64,000 bases of DNA, from assembly GCA_943737045.1 (NCBI GenBank), contig CALSFV010000416.1, forward strand, positions 62,001 to 126,000, read 5' to 3'. Position numbers and translations under genes: made by a program. The notes under the pieces are model-generated. The model saw only the letters and a program-made list of their open reading frames with translations. It was not told the DNA's origin and did not search any database. Source of the stretch: Parapristionchus giblindavisi (Eukaryota; Nematoda; Chromadorea; Rhabditida; Diplogasteridae). Of this stretch, positions 50,201 through 60,232 are shown piece after piece (position 1 is the stretch's first letter; the number at the start of each line of letters is the position of its first letter).

Positions 50201-52301
50201 CATCATAAAGGTATTCGTTTCATATAAATAAAGGAATCTATTAACTATCACTCTTCCATTTCATTTTTTCCTCGGGATTTTTTTAATTTTATTTTTATTT
50301 TATCGCCGAAACTTCACCAAAAGATCTTGACCCTCTCTCTAACCCTTTCCCTTCCTTCATATATACTCTAATCTATGAATCTTTCATCTTAGAAATTTGT
50401 TCTTTATTTATTTTAATATTTGATCTTTGATCTTTGAGGTGTTCGTGTTCGTTCAACAGAATTAGATCGTCGTCGTATTCAAACAGTTAAATTAACACTT
50501 ACAATAGTAGCAACAAACTTCATTCTCTGGGCTCCATTCTGTCTCATTCAAGTTATTGATGCTATATGGCCCTCTGCTATCAGTGAGTACTTATCACAAT
50601 CCATTTCAGAGAGACTATCTGACTCAGTGAACATATTTTGCTTATGGCTTGGCACTTGGCCAAAAAGTGATACGAACCGATCGGGCCCAAATCGTGCACA
50701 GTTGTAGTATGGGCTGACATGAGCTCACAGACGGAGTTTGGGTTCGTCATATCTGCACCCTCGCTAAATATCGTAAGTTCGATGAAGTGTCATCAAAATT
50801 TCAAAGTTTACGGATTCGTTCGATATGTGTATAAGACGAAGGGCAATAGTAAGCAGGTAAATCCCACCAAGTATCATCCCGATCCAAAACCGTGAAACCC
50901 AGAAAAAAATTTAAAAAGACATAAAATTATTTTTTCAATTTTATTTTATTTTTCCTACAATTGCCTATCGGTGAGGGTCATTTTTTATTCCTTCAATTTG
51001 ACGAGTATTCATTAGTGTAACTATTGTATGAAAATGACTTAAAACAAATTGGGAAAAAGTTGCCTTATTCCGGAACAACCACGATTAATTCGCCTTTTTA
51101 TTGCAAACTGAGCCGATTAAGCGTGTGCCGGATACGGTAATGCAAATGCGGAAATTCAAAATTCTGCAATAACTGTTTGTTTTCATTCGATTTCGGAATT
51201 ATATTATTGTTTCTTTTATCATTTGTTAGTTATCTGAATATTTGAATAGTAATATCACACTATTTTTCGGAAAAAAATACCAATTTTGAAGTTTTGAATT
51301 TGCATAACCGTAACCGGTAAATGCTTATTCGCTCAGTTGGTGATAAAAAGGCAAATTAATCGTGTTTTTCGGGAATAAGGCAACTTTTTCCCAATTTGTT
51401 TTAATTCATTTTCATACAATAGTTACACTAATGAATACTCGTCAAATTGAAGGAATAAAAAATGACCCTCACCGATAGGCAATTGTAGGAAAAATAAAAT
51501 AAAATTGAAAAATATTTTTTATGTCTTTTTAAATTTTTTTCTGGGTCTCACGGTTTTGGATCGGGATGATACTTGGTGGGATTTACCTGCTTACTATTGC
51601 CCTTCGTCATATACACATATCGAACGAATCCGTAAACTTTGAAATTTTGATGACACTTCATCGAACTTACGATATTTAGCGAGGGTGCAGATATGACGAA
51701 CCCAAACTCCGTCTGTGAGCTCATGTCAGCCCATACTACAACTGTGCACGGTTTGGGCCCGATCGGTTCATATCACTTTTTGGCCAAGTGCCAAGAGAAT
51801 GTCACTTGAGCCAGAAAGTCTCTCTTCAATATCTTAATAATTAAGTTAATTCATTTTAATAAACCTTATCCCATCCCATGTGCTTCTTCTTCTTCGGTTA
51901 ACAACAAAAACATTCTTTGCTTCATCTCAATTCACTTTCTTCTCTCTACTCTCCAATCTTTTTACTCTCATGACGTCACTAAACTCAATTGCTTCTTATT
52001 TGTTATTGACTAGATCAAACTCTAAAACGAAATAAACAATTATAACGAATAGAATGAATTGATTATAGGTCCAATATTTGCTACATATATTCTATTCTTT
52101 GGTAATCTAAATTCATGTATGAATCCATGGATGTGGTTCATATTCAATAAAGATCTTCTTAAAGGAGCTAATCCATTCTATCGATTACCATCAACGTATT
52201 ATCAAATAATCAATACTACCGTAATCTAATTCATTCCATTCAGGAAAGCAAGTCGTACAGAGATAACGCTGACAGAACGACCAGTCAGTCGTAATTCATA
52301 G
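47230..52301 (+). CDS. Vasopressin/oxytocin (nematocin)-type neuropeptide GPCR, 5' exon missing
   Basis: Seven-transmembrane peptide receptor. Exons: 47230-47376 (TM1, LLGNILLILAVLR), 47780-47914 (TM2; ends NSLCKFVKYIQ), 48121-48180 (TM3; VAISADRYY), 48229-48393 (AICRPL; TM4 FLLSTPQLFIFYKE; extracellular Cys in NDCIPHYDENWK), 49979-50121 (AYVCVFNTAVWLLP TM5), 50167-50210, 50439-50582 (RRRIQTVKLTLTIVATNF, TM6 WAPFCLIQV), 52069-52195 (TM7 GNLNSCMNPWMWFIFN), 52244-52301. The DRY-CRPL, STPQxFxF, AYV and LNSCxNPW patterns are those of vasopressin/oxytocin receptors, so ntr-1/ntr-2-like is the best guess; GnRH-type receptors are a less likely alternative. No ATG-containing first exon was found, so the start is unknown. 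The TM4-TM5 intron holds a LINE fragment, the TM6-TM7 intron a 1.2-kb palindrome. Confidence 0.85.
48690..49600 (-). mobile_element. Degenerate LINE (non-LTR retrotransposon) reverse-transcriptase end
   Basis: Minus-strand frames encode the end of a CR1/Jockey-like RT and thumb: YILPILEYASPVWSPSS (about 49561-49513), then after a frame break RLLYFRCHS, LFSLHSLYHRRLIIDIVMSLK and FSFHIPYCRRENMRSSFALR (49413-48940). An ATAA/AAAT tail-like repeat lies at 48690-48712 on the side expected for the 3' end. 5'-truncated and frameshifted, sitting in a GPCR intron in antisense. Confidence 0.8.
50609..51824. mobile_element. 1.2-kb palindromic element, copy 1 (GPCR intron)
   Basis: Ends GAGAGACTATCTGACTC and the inverse ...GTCTCTC; flanked by TTCA on both sides (50605-50608, 51825-51828). 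Two arms of more than 530 bp are near-perfect inverted copies around a central loop of roughly 100 bp near 51230. No protein coding. Same family as 58376-59596. Confidence 0.92.
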
Positions 52302-52763
52302 TGTATTGTATTGTTGTATATATGGATCGATATGATATTGATTGATTGATGTTTTATGCCTCAATGGGCTCATTAAATGGACAATCATTACTATATACAA
52401 TGAAAGAGAAGCACAGCTTAGACAAAGAATGAATAATATACAATTATACAAGTACATATAAGTACATAGATAAGAGAATGAATCGATATACGATTATATC
52501 ATTTGTCTTATAAAGCATATGAGAGACACACAATCTAAATATCTACAAAAGTTAATATCAGCAACACTTTTTTCTTTTACATTTTTAGTGTTTTTTTTTT
52601 CTATTTCTTCTTTTTTGGCAATTAATGAATAGTCGAAAGAGAGAAGAAGAAAGGCAGAAAGAGAAAGAAAAAGAAAGAATAAAAGGATAAATAAAATGAA
52701 ATAGAAGATAGAATGATCTAATCATTAGATTCTATACAATTTCATACATCTCTATACATATAT
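52302..52763. other. Convergent intergenic region (GPCR / TP53INP-like)
   Basis: About 460 bp between facing stop codons, AT-rich with a purine-rich stretch near 52630-52700. Nothing else recognised. Confidence 0.5.
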
Positions 52764-53749
52764 CTAGACTAGATTATTACATTTACGATTGTTATTCACT
52801 CCTGATAGAAGCTTTCCTGTCTGAAATCAATAGATCAATCAATAATTCATTATTGATTCATTATAATACCTTCTTTGATCGATTCTTAATCTTAGATTCA
52901 GAAGCAACGATGGTAGATGCTGTTGCTCTCTTCAACTTAGCTGCACTTACTTTAGAGATAACAGAGTTATCATTTGTCTTATTTGATATCTCAGGAGGTT
53001 CACTGAACATCTATAATCATATTATTCATTAGATAGATAGATAGATAGATAGTACTTACAGCCTTTTCTAGATTCATTCTTAGTTTATTAGCTACTCTAG
53101 CTTCTTTCAATACTTCAGCTCTCCTAATTGAATTAGTTGATGGACTTGTAGTATTTCCATTCTACAACCATATTGTATTACTATATATACATTCTATTCA
53201 TATTTCATCATAATTACTATCACTTCTATCCATTATGATCCTTTTCTCGGTTATGCCTCTTATTACGTAACCACATCACGGGATACAGAGCAAAAGGGAG
53301 GGAGAAGGGGCCAAAGGGGAGAGGGAGAGGGAGAAAGAGGAGAAGGAGAGGGAGAGGGAGAAGGTGCTAGCCGTTTCAATGGTCTCAGTCACGAGATCTA
53401 GTATAGGACATAGTTGTCATTCATTCATCTATTCAAACAATCAATATTCCTACCGATTGACAACTTAGTTGATCTATATCGATTATATCAATAGGAGCTA
53501 TTATAATAGGAGATGAACGACCAGATGCACTCTCTATAATCAATCAATATATTATAGAATGAATAGATAAGATGAAGATACAAACCATGAACTAGAAGCC
53601 ATCCATCATCTTCCTTTGTACGAGTTCTCATACATTTCTCACTAGATGAAGTCTCCTAAGATCATATCCATTATATTGATTCATTCATTCATTCAACTTA
53701 CGATTGAGTTTTCTTCACCAAATACATATGAATAGAGACCAGAGAGCAT
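52764..53749 (-). CDS. Small TP53INP/DOR-like protein with LIR motif
   Basis: Six short exons join in phase to a protein of about 155 residues: start MLSGLYSYVFGEENSI (ATG 53749), then KEDDGWLLVHESASGRSS (about 53600), a Ser/Thr-rich linker, a basic helix-like stretch RRAEVLKEARVANKLRMNL (about 53110-53060) and a Lys-rich tail ending NNRKCNNLV at 52764. The amino-terminal MLS...FGEE and the acidic DDGWLLV resemble TP53INP1/2, whose EDDEWILV segment is an Atg8-binding LIR used in autophagy. Length also suits that family. The match is short, so the assignment is tentative. Introns 45-60 bp except one of about 290 bp with GA repeats (53290-53360). Confidence 0.5.
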
Positions 53750-54840
53750 GATATGAATGAAGATATTGAGAAGAAAGTCTATATTAAATAATCAATATTA
53801 TATACAATTGTTAGAAAATCAATAAGAGAGCCTTTGTACAAAAGGGTAAAGTACACATTGAAAGGCAAATGAAATAGACAAAACATTTCATACATATACT
53901 GGTCATCTGAAAGAAATTAAATATTCTATCAATAAGAAATAGACAAGAGTACATAGGGCATTCACTGTCATTCGAGCGCAGATGGTGAGAGGGAGAGGGA
54001 GAGGGAGAGGGAGAGAGGAGAGGGAGAGATGGAACAAGCCATCTGGGAGAATAGATCAATAGGCTAGAATAACTAGTATTGATTGGTTCTTTCTCTACAA
54101 GACCATGAGAGGGAAAGAGACAAGTATTCCGGTTGAGAAAGAGAGAGAAGTGTGTTTACTAGTGAAAGAGTATACTTGGTACGAGAAAAGGGAGGAGCTA
54201 AGAGTGGAAAAGGAGGAGGGGCTTATATCTGATGAAGAGAAGACCAACATGTCCATGACAAACCTCCGTTCATGTGAGAAGGAGGGGTAATCGGAGGGTC
54301 GAGTGGGAGGGAGGGAGAGGGAGAGGGAGAGGGAGAGGGAGAGGGAGAGGGAGAGGGAGAGGGACACAATGGACGGTCATGTGAGTTACATCTCTGACCT
54401 AGACCAGTCTATCAATATATTCATTCACTCATTTATTCAACTCTTATTTAATAAACACAAAAATTACAAAATTCATGTTGAATCAAAAAAGACAAAAGCA
54501 TACTAAGACGTACAATACTATGATTAGTGAGAAGTAAGAAAAGGAAATGAAGAAGAAGGAGATGGAGTCAATTGGTCTACTTGAGAAATGAAGAAGAGCA
54601 AATTGATGAGAAGGAAGGGATGAATATAAAGTAAGAATAGAACAGAAGGTAAATCTTCCATTCTAATATAGGATGATACTGATTAGATAGAGACGAACAA
54701 GAACAAGACAAATTATATCTACACTATGCACTACTATTTATATGAGAGCAGTGATGGCTTATCAATTATAGGAAAGGAACAAATAGATAAGATGAATAGA
54801 GAAAAGGAATTGATAGACATAGTGACGACCATTCAATCAT
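53750..54840. other. Intergenic region with GA repeats
   Basis: About 1.1 kb between the TP53INP-like start and the TRMT61A stop. GAGAGG/GGGAGA tracts at 53986-54027 and 54303-54363. No coding exons supported; the Leu/Ser or Glu/Arg frames are repeat artefacts. Confidence 0.6.
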
Positions 54841-57375
54841 TCATTCATCAACTCTAGGTAACATAGTAGCACAAGTAAGATATCCAGTATGTGTAGGTTG
54901 AGTAGATGGACTAATAATAGTAGTTGATACTATATCTTCTTCATTCTCTTCAAGATGTCCTCCACTTGGAATCTTTCTCTTTCGTCCTTTACCAGGTGCA
55001 CATTCATCCATATCTCCATTAGCACAGAAATGAGATAATGATTGTTTCCTTTCATCAACTACTAGTAATTGACGTGGAACTATCTAAATGAATCAATATG
55101 TTCATGAATGAATCAATACATCTGAGAATGAATACCTCAATAGTTTCAATATGAATGAATCCAACTTCTTTCATCATAAGAGCAGTTCTTTGTACTTGTT
55201 CAATACATGGAGAGAATGAAACAAGTCGTCCTCCTCTTGGTCTAGATAGTGCTCTAGCTGCACCATTCACAGCTTCCCATGGTGAAGGAACATCAAGGAA
55301 TACTCCATCACATGAATTCTCAACAAAGAATCCTTCTATACATACATTCTGTACAACAGCAGTTGTTACATGACTCAATCCATGTTCCTGTAATCATAAT
55401 CATTCTATTCATACTATCATTTCATCCCCCCCCCCTCTCTCTCTATCTAGTTCCACTCCTCATAAAGGTATCATCAGGGTGCACGATAAAGGAGAAACTC
55501 AACCAAACACAGGAAATAAGAACAATTCAGGATACAATTATTGAATCATCTCGTGAACTAGACCTATCAGCTAGACTTGTTATAGTATGAGGATTGAATA
55601 GTACCTTAAATTCTTGTTCAACCTTTCTTGTCCTACTTTCATCAATATCATGAGTATATAGATGTCCATGAGGTAATACAGCCATAGCAATGGCATGTGA
55701 GAGTGATCCTGAACCCGTTCCACTCTCTGCTACTACACTACCACCACACACCTACAATACATTCATATATCATTCATACTACAAATCAACTATCTTACAT
55801 CTAATAGAGATAGAATAAGTGATACATCAGGAGTATATAGAATCTGTGTTCTCTTAGGTAGACATCTAGTCCATAGATCACAAGTAGGACGAAGTGCATA
55901 GATATATCCAGCTGTTGTTGTTACACGTGAACCCCATCTACAATCATCAACTAATTACAATACCACACTTTGTGACAGAAACGATCTAACTCAAGGTGGT
56001 CGAAGCACTGGTTTGCCTTAAGCGCGTAAACTAACGCGCGCGTTCGGCGTAAATTTTAGAGTGTGTTGGGTCCGAAGTGGAAAACCTTGATGGTCCATGA
56101 AAATACTATAAAAGGTTACGGTAGTCTATCATTATAGTTGAAGATGCAACAAGGAAAACTAGACGACAAGCTCACTCGAGACTAACTTTATCAACGGAGG
56201 AGTGGGTTTATATAGGGGAATGGGACATGAGGCTATATTTAAAACATGCATGTTCATAGTTTCGTGACATTCTCATTACTTTTGATAGATTTTATTTTAT
56301 TGTGCCTGATATTTTGATTTTGTACATGATCATTCTTTTATTTTCGTGCATGTCATTTGTTGATTAGTTGAGATGAGTATGTATTAGATACATACTCTTA
56401 ACTATTATACAATATTTTTGATAACAATACTCAGTGATGGTTCTACTGAAGATGTCCGACACCACTGAGTAGGGTTCCGCTGTCTAGAACCCCTGGCCGA
56501 AACAGCGGGGCCTTAACTAGTTTTATATTGCATATTATATAACATTACTAGAGTACATTTGCATGCCTTTATATGTATACTGTACATCACATTGAATGAG
56601 GAATGACGATGAAGGATAACGAGGGGAGATTATTCTGGCATGATCTCCACCCTGTGAGCGGTTTATACGAGAGACCAACTATCGATGGTACGGTAGCTTC
56701 TTACCGGGGTATTCCACTTGAGACCCAACAATAGGTGGGCGAGTAAAAAAAACGAATTTACGTTGCGCACAGCCTTGCCTTCCCATTGGGGCATTGCGTA
56801 TAACCTTCCCTCGCAAAAATTGGAACATTCCCAGTCGATTGTGCTTTGAAAAATTCCGCATAGCAAAGCAAACAGCCTTGTCCACACCATTCCCCGATTT
56901 GCGCACAGTCTTTACTCCAGTGTATATAGCGCGTGTTTACGTGACGGCGAGTTAGGCAAATGTAACGACGCATTAAAGAACCCTGGTGCATCCATCCCCC
57001 TTGGAAATTCCAAGTATCTCATATAAATATATATAACATACTGCTTTCCAATGAGGAATTCATGTCTGAGTTGACCAAACTTCATAGTGATAGACATTCC
57101 TCTCTTCACGACAATAGGATACATACTACCGAATGATACATATACTATAACTGTATCTCCTTCTTCAATTGTATCCAATAGACGAACGAATGAAGGGCCC
57201 TTTGTTGCAACTACAAAAGTATTCATTATATTACTAATACAAGTATAGATCAATCAATGATATTATTACCTCTATCACTAAGTGAACTATCTGTACTTTC
57301 AGCTTTCATCATAGCTACTATCTTCCTCTCTTCTCCCTTCTTCACTTCTACTTCATTACTTTCAATACCCGTCAT
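54841..57375 (-). CDS. TRMT61A: tRNA (adenine58-N1)-methyltransferase catalytic subunit TRMT61A
   Basis: SAM-dependent catalytic subunit of the m1A58 tRNA methyltransferase (partner TRMT6), acting in the nucleus. Start taken at ATG 57375 (MTGIESNEVEVKKGEE). Then FVRLLDTIEEGDTVIVYVS (about 57200-57130) and FGQLRHEFLIGKQ; WGSRVTTTAGYIYALRP and LPKRTQILYTPDVSLI (55940-55800); the SAM site VAESGTGSGSLSHAI (about 55733); catalytic VFLDVPSPWEAV (about 55300); SFSPCIEQVQRTALMM; and a terminal HTGYLTCATMLPRVDE at the stop 54841-54843. All diagnostic motifs of TRM61 are present. One intron (55939-57040) is 1.1 kb in a gene whose others are about 45 bp, and contains a ribozyme-like segment. The gene begins 63 bp after the VPS25 stop, suggesting an operon. 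Confidence 0.93.
56430..56508 (+). ncRNA. Putative self-cleaving RNA: hammerhead core segments in permuted, pseudoknotted order (locus 2)
   Basis: Plus strand, antisense to TRMT61A inside its large intron. Stem A CTCAGTG (56430-56436) pairs CACTGAG (56463-56469). Stem I GGTTCTA (56439-56445) pairs perfectly with TAGAACC (56485-56491). CTGAAGA at 56446-56452; GAAA at 56499-56502; stem III CCGCTG (56477-56482) pairs CAGCGG (56503-56508), closed by T56483-A56502; C56484 would be the cleavage residue. Stem II is weak (GTC/GGC, 3 bp). The invariant hammerhead residues are all present, but the substrate strand lies between the two halves of stem II. Not shown to be active. Confidence 0.45.
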
Positions 57376-57437
57376 TACTACTGTAATCATCAACATTATG
57401 TTTAATCAATAATCAATCATCATCTTACTTACTATGA
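57376..57437 (-). promoter_or_regulatory. Operon-like junction VPS25 to TRMT61A with trans-splice-type acceptor
   Basis: Only 62 bp lie between the VPS25 stop (57438-57440) and the TRMT61A ATG (57375). On the minus strand the gap reads AT-rich DNA and then GATTACAG a few bases before the ATG, a 3' splice site with no upstream 5' splice site in the mature gene, as expected for SL trans-splicing of a downstream operon gene. Confidence 0.5.
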
Positions 57438-58243
57438 TTACTGAAGAAACTTTACACCTTCAGACTCAGCACCAAGGTTCATAAGCTGAGCACGTCGTTG
57501 TATTTCAAGAGATCGAAGAGCTTTCAATAATACTTCTTTCTCGAGACCGTAGAATGCTACAATAGGAATATTAATCAACAATCTCTCATTCTGTATTAAC
57601 TTACACTCGTCAACAGTATCGTCACCGTGAGTGATCTCGTATAGAGTACACGGAGTATTTAATAATCCGTTAGTAGCAGCCCACTCGTATATCAATGCTG
57701 CCCACTCTTCAGGTCTTCTCCAGAATACGTGACAACGGCTCTTTCCACTATCCAGCCACTCCACGTGTTCTATAACCCTACTTATCACATGGTAAACAAT
57801 AATGAATAAACATACTCTTAGCTTCTAGATGAGCAAATACAAGCTTGATGCCCTCACTATCTAGTCGCCGATTTAGTTTGGCGTTAAAGAATAAAGGAGA
57901 TCCAGCAGCCTCCACAATATCGATAGTATAGATCTAATTAATATCAAATATAACACAAGGTTATTGATCAATTTTGCGAACCTTGTTATGCTGAGCGTAA
58001 TCAATAACTAATCTACTCCAATCTTCGAGTTGTTTTTCGCGTGTGCTCAAAGTTGGTTGGATTCTGAAGACATGTGACGCATATTACAAGACAAGCATTC
58101 ATGCAGTTCGGTTTGATTCCATACATAAGTACATATTAAGAATAGGACAAATGATCATGATACAAATACGACATACACGAATAAAGATATACTCACGTGA
58201 AGAAAGGAGGGAAGTCATACTGCCATGGCCATTTAAAGCTCAT
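57438..58243 (-). CDS. vps-25: ESCRT-II subunit VPS25
   Basis: Endosomal sorting (ESCRT-II) subunit that links to ESCRT-III. ATG 58243 gives MSFKWPWQYDFPPFFT, the invariant VPS25 start with the PPF motif that docks on VPS22. Exons: about 58243-58197, 58067-57983 (IQPTLSTREKQLEDWSRL), 57935-57815 (first winged helix, SPLFFNAKLNRRLD), about 57780-57605 (RVIEHVEWLDSGKSRCHVFW, PEEWAALIYEWA, TLYEITHGDDTVDE) and about 57560-57438 (FYGLEKEVLLKALRSLE ... GAESEGVKFLQ). Length of roughly 180-190 residues is usual. Likely first gene of a two-gene operon with TRMT61A. Confidence 0.95.
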
Positions 58244-60232
58244 TCTATCCCTCACTTCCCATCACACCTGCAATACTAGCAGATCAGGTCTTCCACTACT
58301 TTCATTCACTACACAGAGTAATCTAGAGATCGCAATATTTGCATGAAAGAGACAACGACTCAAGGATGTGCTTAAGAGAGACTATCTGACTCAGTGAACA
58401 TATTTTGCTTATGGCTTGGCACTTGGCCAAAAAGTGATATGAACCGATCGGGCCCAAATCGTGCACAGTTGTAGTATGGGCTGACATAAGCTCGCAGGCG
58501 GAGTTTGGGTTCGTCATATCTACATCCTCGCTAAATAACGTAAGTTCGATGAAGTGGCATCGAAATTTCAAAGTTTACGGATTCATTCGATATATGTATA
58601 CGATGAAGGGCAATAGTAAGCAGGTACATTCCACCAAGTATCATCCCGATCCAAAACCGTGAGACCCAGAAAAAAATTAAAAAGACCGGTCTGGGGCCCA
58701 TAAAATGTTTTTATTATTTTTCCTGCAATTGCCTATCGGTGAGGGTCTTTTTTTATTTCTTCAATTTGACGAGTATTTATTAGTGTAACTACTATATGAA
58801 AATGAACTAAAACGCAATCGTGGAAGTTTGCCTTATTCCCGAAAAACCACAACTAATTCACCTTTTTATCGCGAACTGACCGAATAAGCATATGCCGGTT
58901 ACGGTTATGCATATTCGGAAATTCAAAATTCATAGTTTTTTTCGAAAAATACCGTCATATTACACCTCAGATATTCATACAACAAACAAATAATAAAAGA
59001 AAAACAATAATATAATACCGAAATCGAATGAAAACAAACGGTGATTGACGAATTTTGAATTTCCGCCTTTGCATTACAGTAGGTGGCACACCATTTATCG
59101 TCTCAGTTCGCGATAAAAAGGTGAATTAGTTGTGGTTTTTCGGGAATAAGGCAAACTTCCACGATTGTGTTTTAATTCATTTTCATATAGTAGTTACACT
59201 AATGAATACTCGTCAAATTGAAGAAATAAAAAAAGACCCTCACCGATAGGCAATTGCAGGAAAAATAATAAAAACATTTTATGGGCCCCAGACCGGACTT
59301 TTTAATTTTTTTCTGGGTCTCACGGTTTTGGATCGGGATGATATTTGGGGGAATGTACCTGCTTACTATTGCCCTTCATCGTATACATATATCGAATGAA
59401 TCCGTAAACTTTGAAATTTCGATGCCATTTCATCGAACTTACGTTATTTAGCGAAGGTGCAGATATGACGAACCCAAACTTCGTGTGCAAGCTTATGTCA
59501 GCCCATACTACAACTGTGCACGATTTGGGCCCGATCGGTTCATATCACTTTTTGGCCAAGTGCCAAGGGAATGTCACTTGAGCCAGATAGTCTCTCTTAA
59601 TCGTCAAATACAATTCATATTGTGGCTACCAACCATTTTAAAGTCACACAACTGCACATAATTGGACAATAAAAAAATTTAATCCATTTCGGACGATCGG
59701 TAACGTAGTACAATCAGAAATTAATTAATTTTAAAACAAATGAGATGAGAAATATAACCAGTTGAGCTAATTAAGGCCAGAGATACAATGCAAAACTCGT
59801 ATGGGCATTCATTAAATCTTAAACGATGGTTCAAAGCAAAGGAAACGAATAGAAAAAAAGCACAACTCTTCATTTGACAAGATATGAATATACTCTCTAT
59901 AAATACTTTAGTACTAATTTCTGTACAATATTAAACATCATATATACCTTGGTCTTCGAAATGTAAAGACAAGAAAAAAGGGGTGAGATATAAATTGTTC
60001 ATGATTACAACCCATGGTAAGAAGGGGAAGCATGGGACATTGTATAGATGAAAGAAGAATGAATGAAACCAGAGTGCATCAGAAAATTAAAGTTCTTGCA
60101 TTTAGAGATCAGATTAAAGTCTCGCTGAGAGATAAAAAAAAAGAAAGCTTAATTAATTATGGATAGAAACAAACAACAGAATTTTTAATACAAATGTGAT
60201 AGTATAAAGTATATGATAAAAGTAGTTTTTTT
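58244..60232. other. Intergenic region upstream of VPS25
   Basis: Two kilobases between the VPS25 start and the USP3 stop (both minus strand), dominated by the palindromic element 58376-59596. Only about 130 bp lie between VPS25 and that element, so the VPS25 promoter either is very short, lies in the element, or lies beyond it. Confidence 0.6.
58376..59596. mobile_element. 1.2-kb palindromic element, copy 2 (upstream of VPS25)
   Basis: Ends GAGAGACTATCTGACTC and inverse; flanked by TTAA on both sides (58372-58375, 59597-59600). Arms of about 560 bp around a short centre near 58985. Both arms contain GACCGG-TCTGGGGCCCA-type sequence absent from copy 1. Confidence 0.92.

Noticed and set aside
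56430..56508. A canonical type I, II or III hammerhead
   Set aside because: The segment order does not allow it: III-UC-I lies between the two strands of stem II. Hence it is listed as a permuted candidate, not a known class.
56430..56508. HDV-like ribozyme
   Set aside because: There is a pseudoknot, but only three bases (CTA) lie where the P3 hairpin should be.
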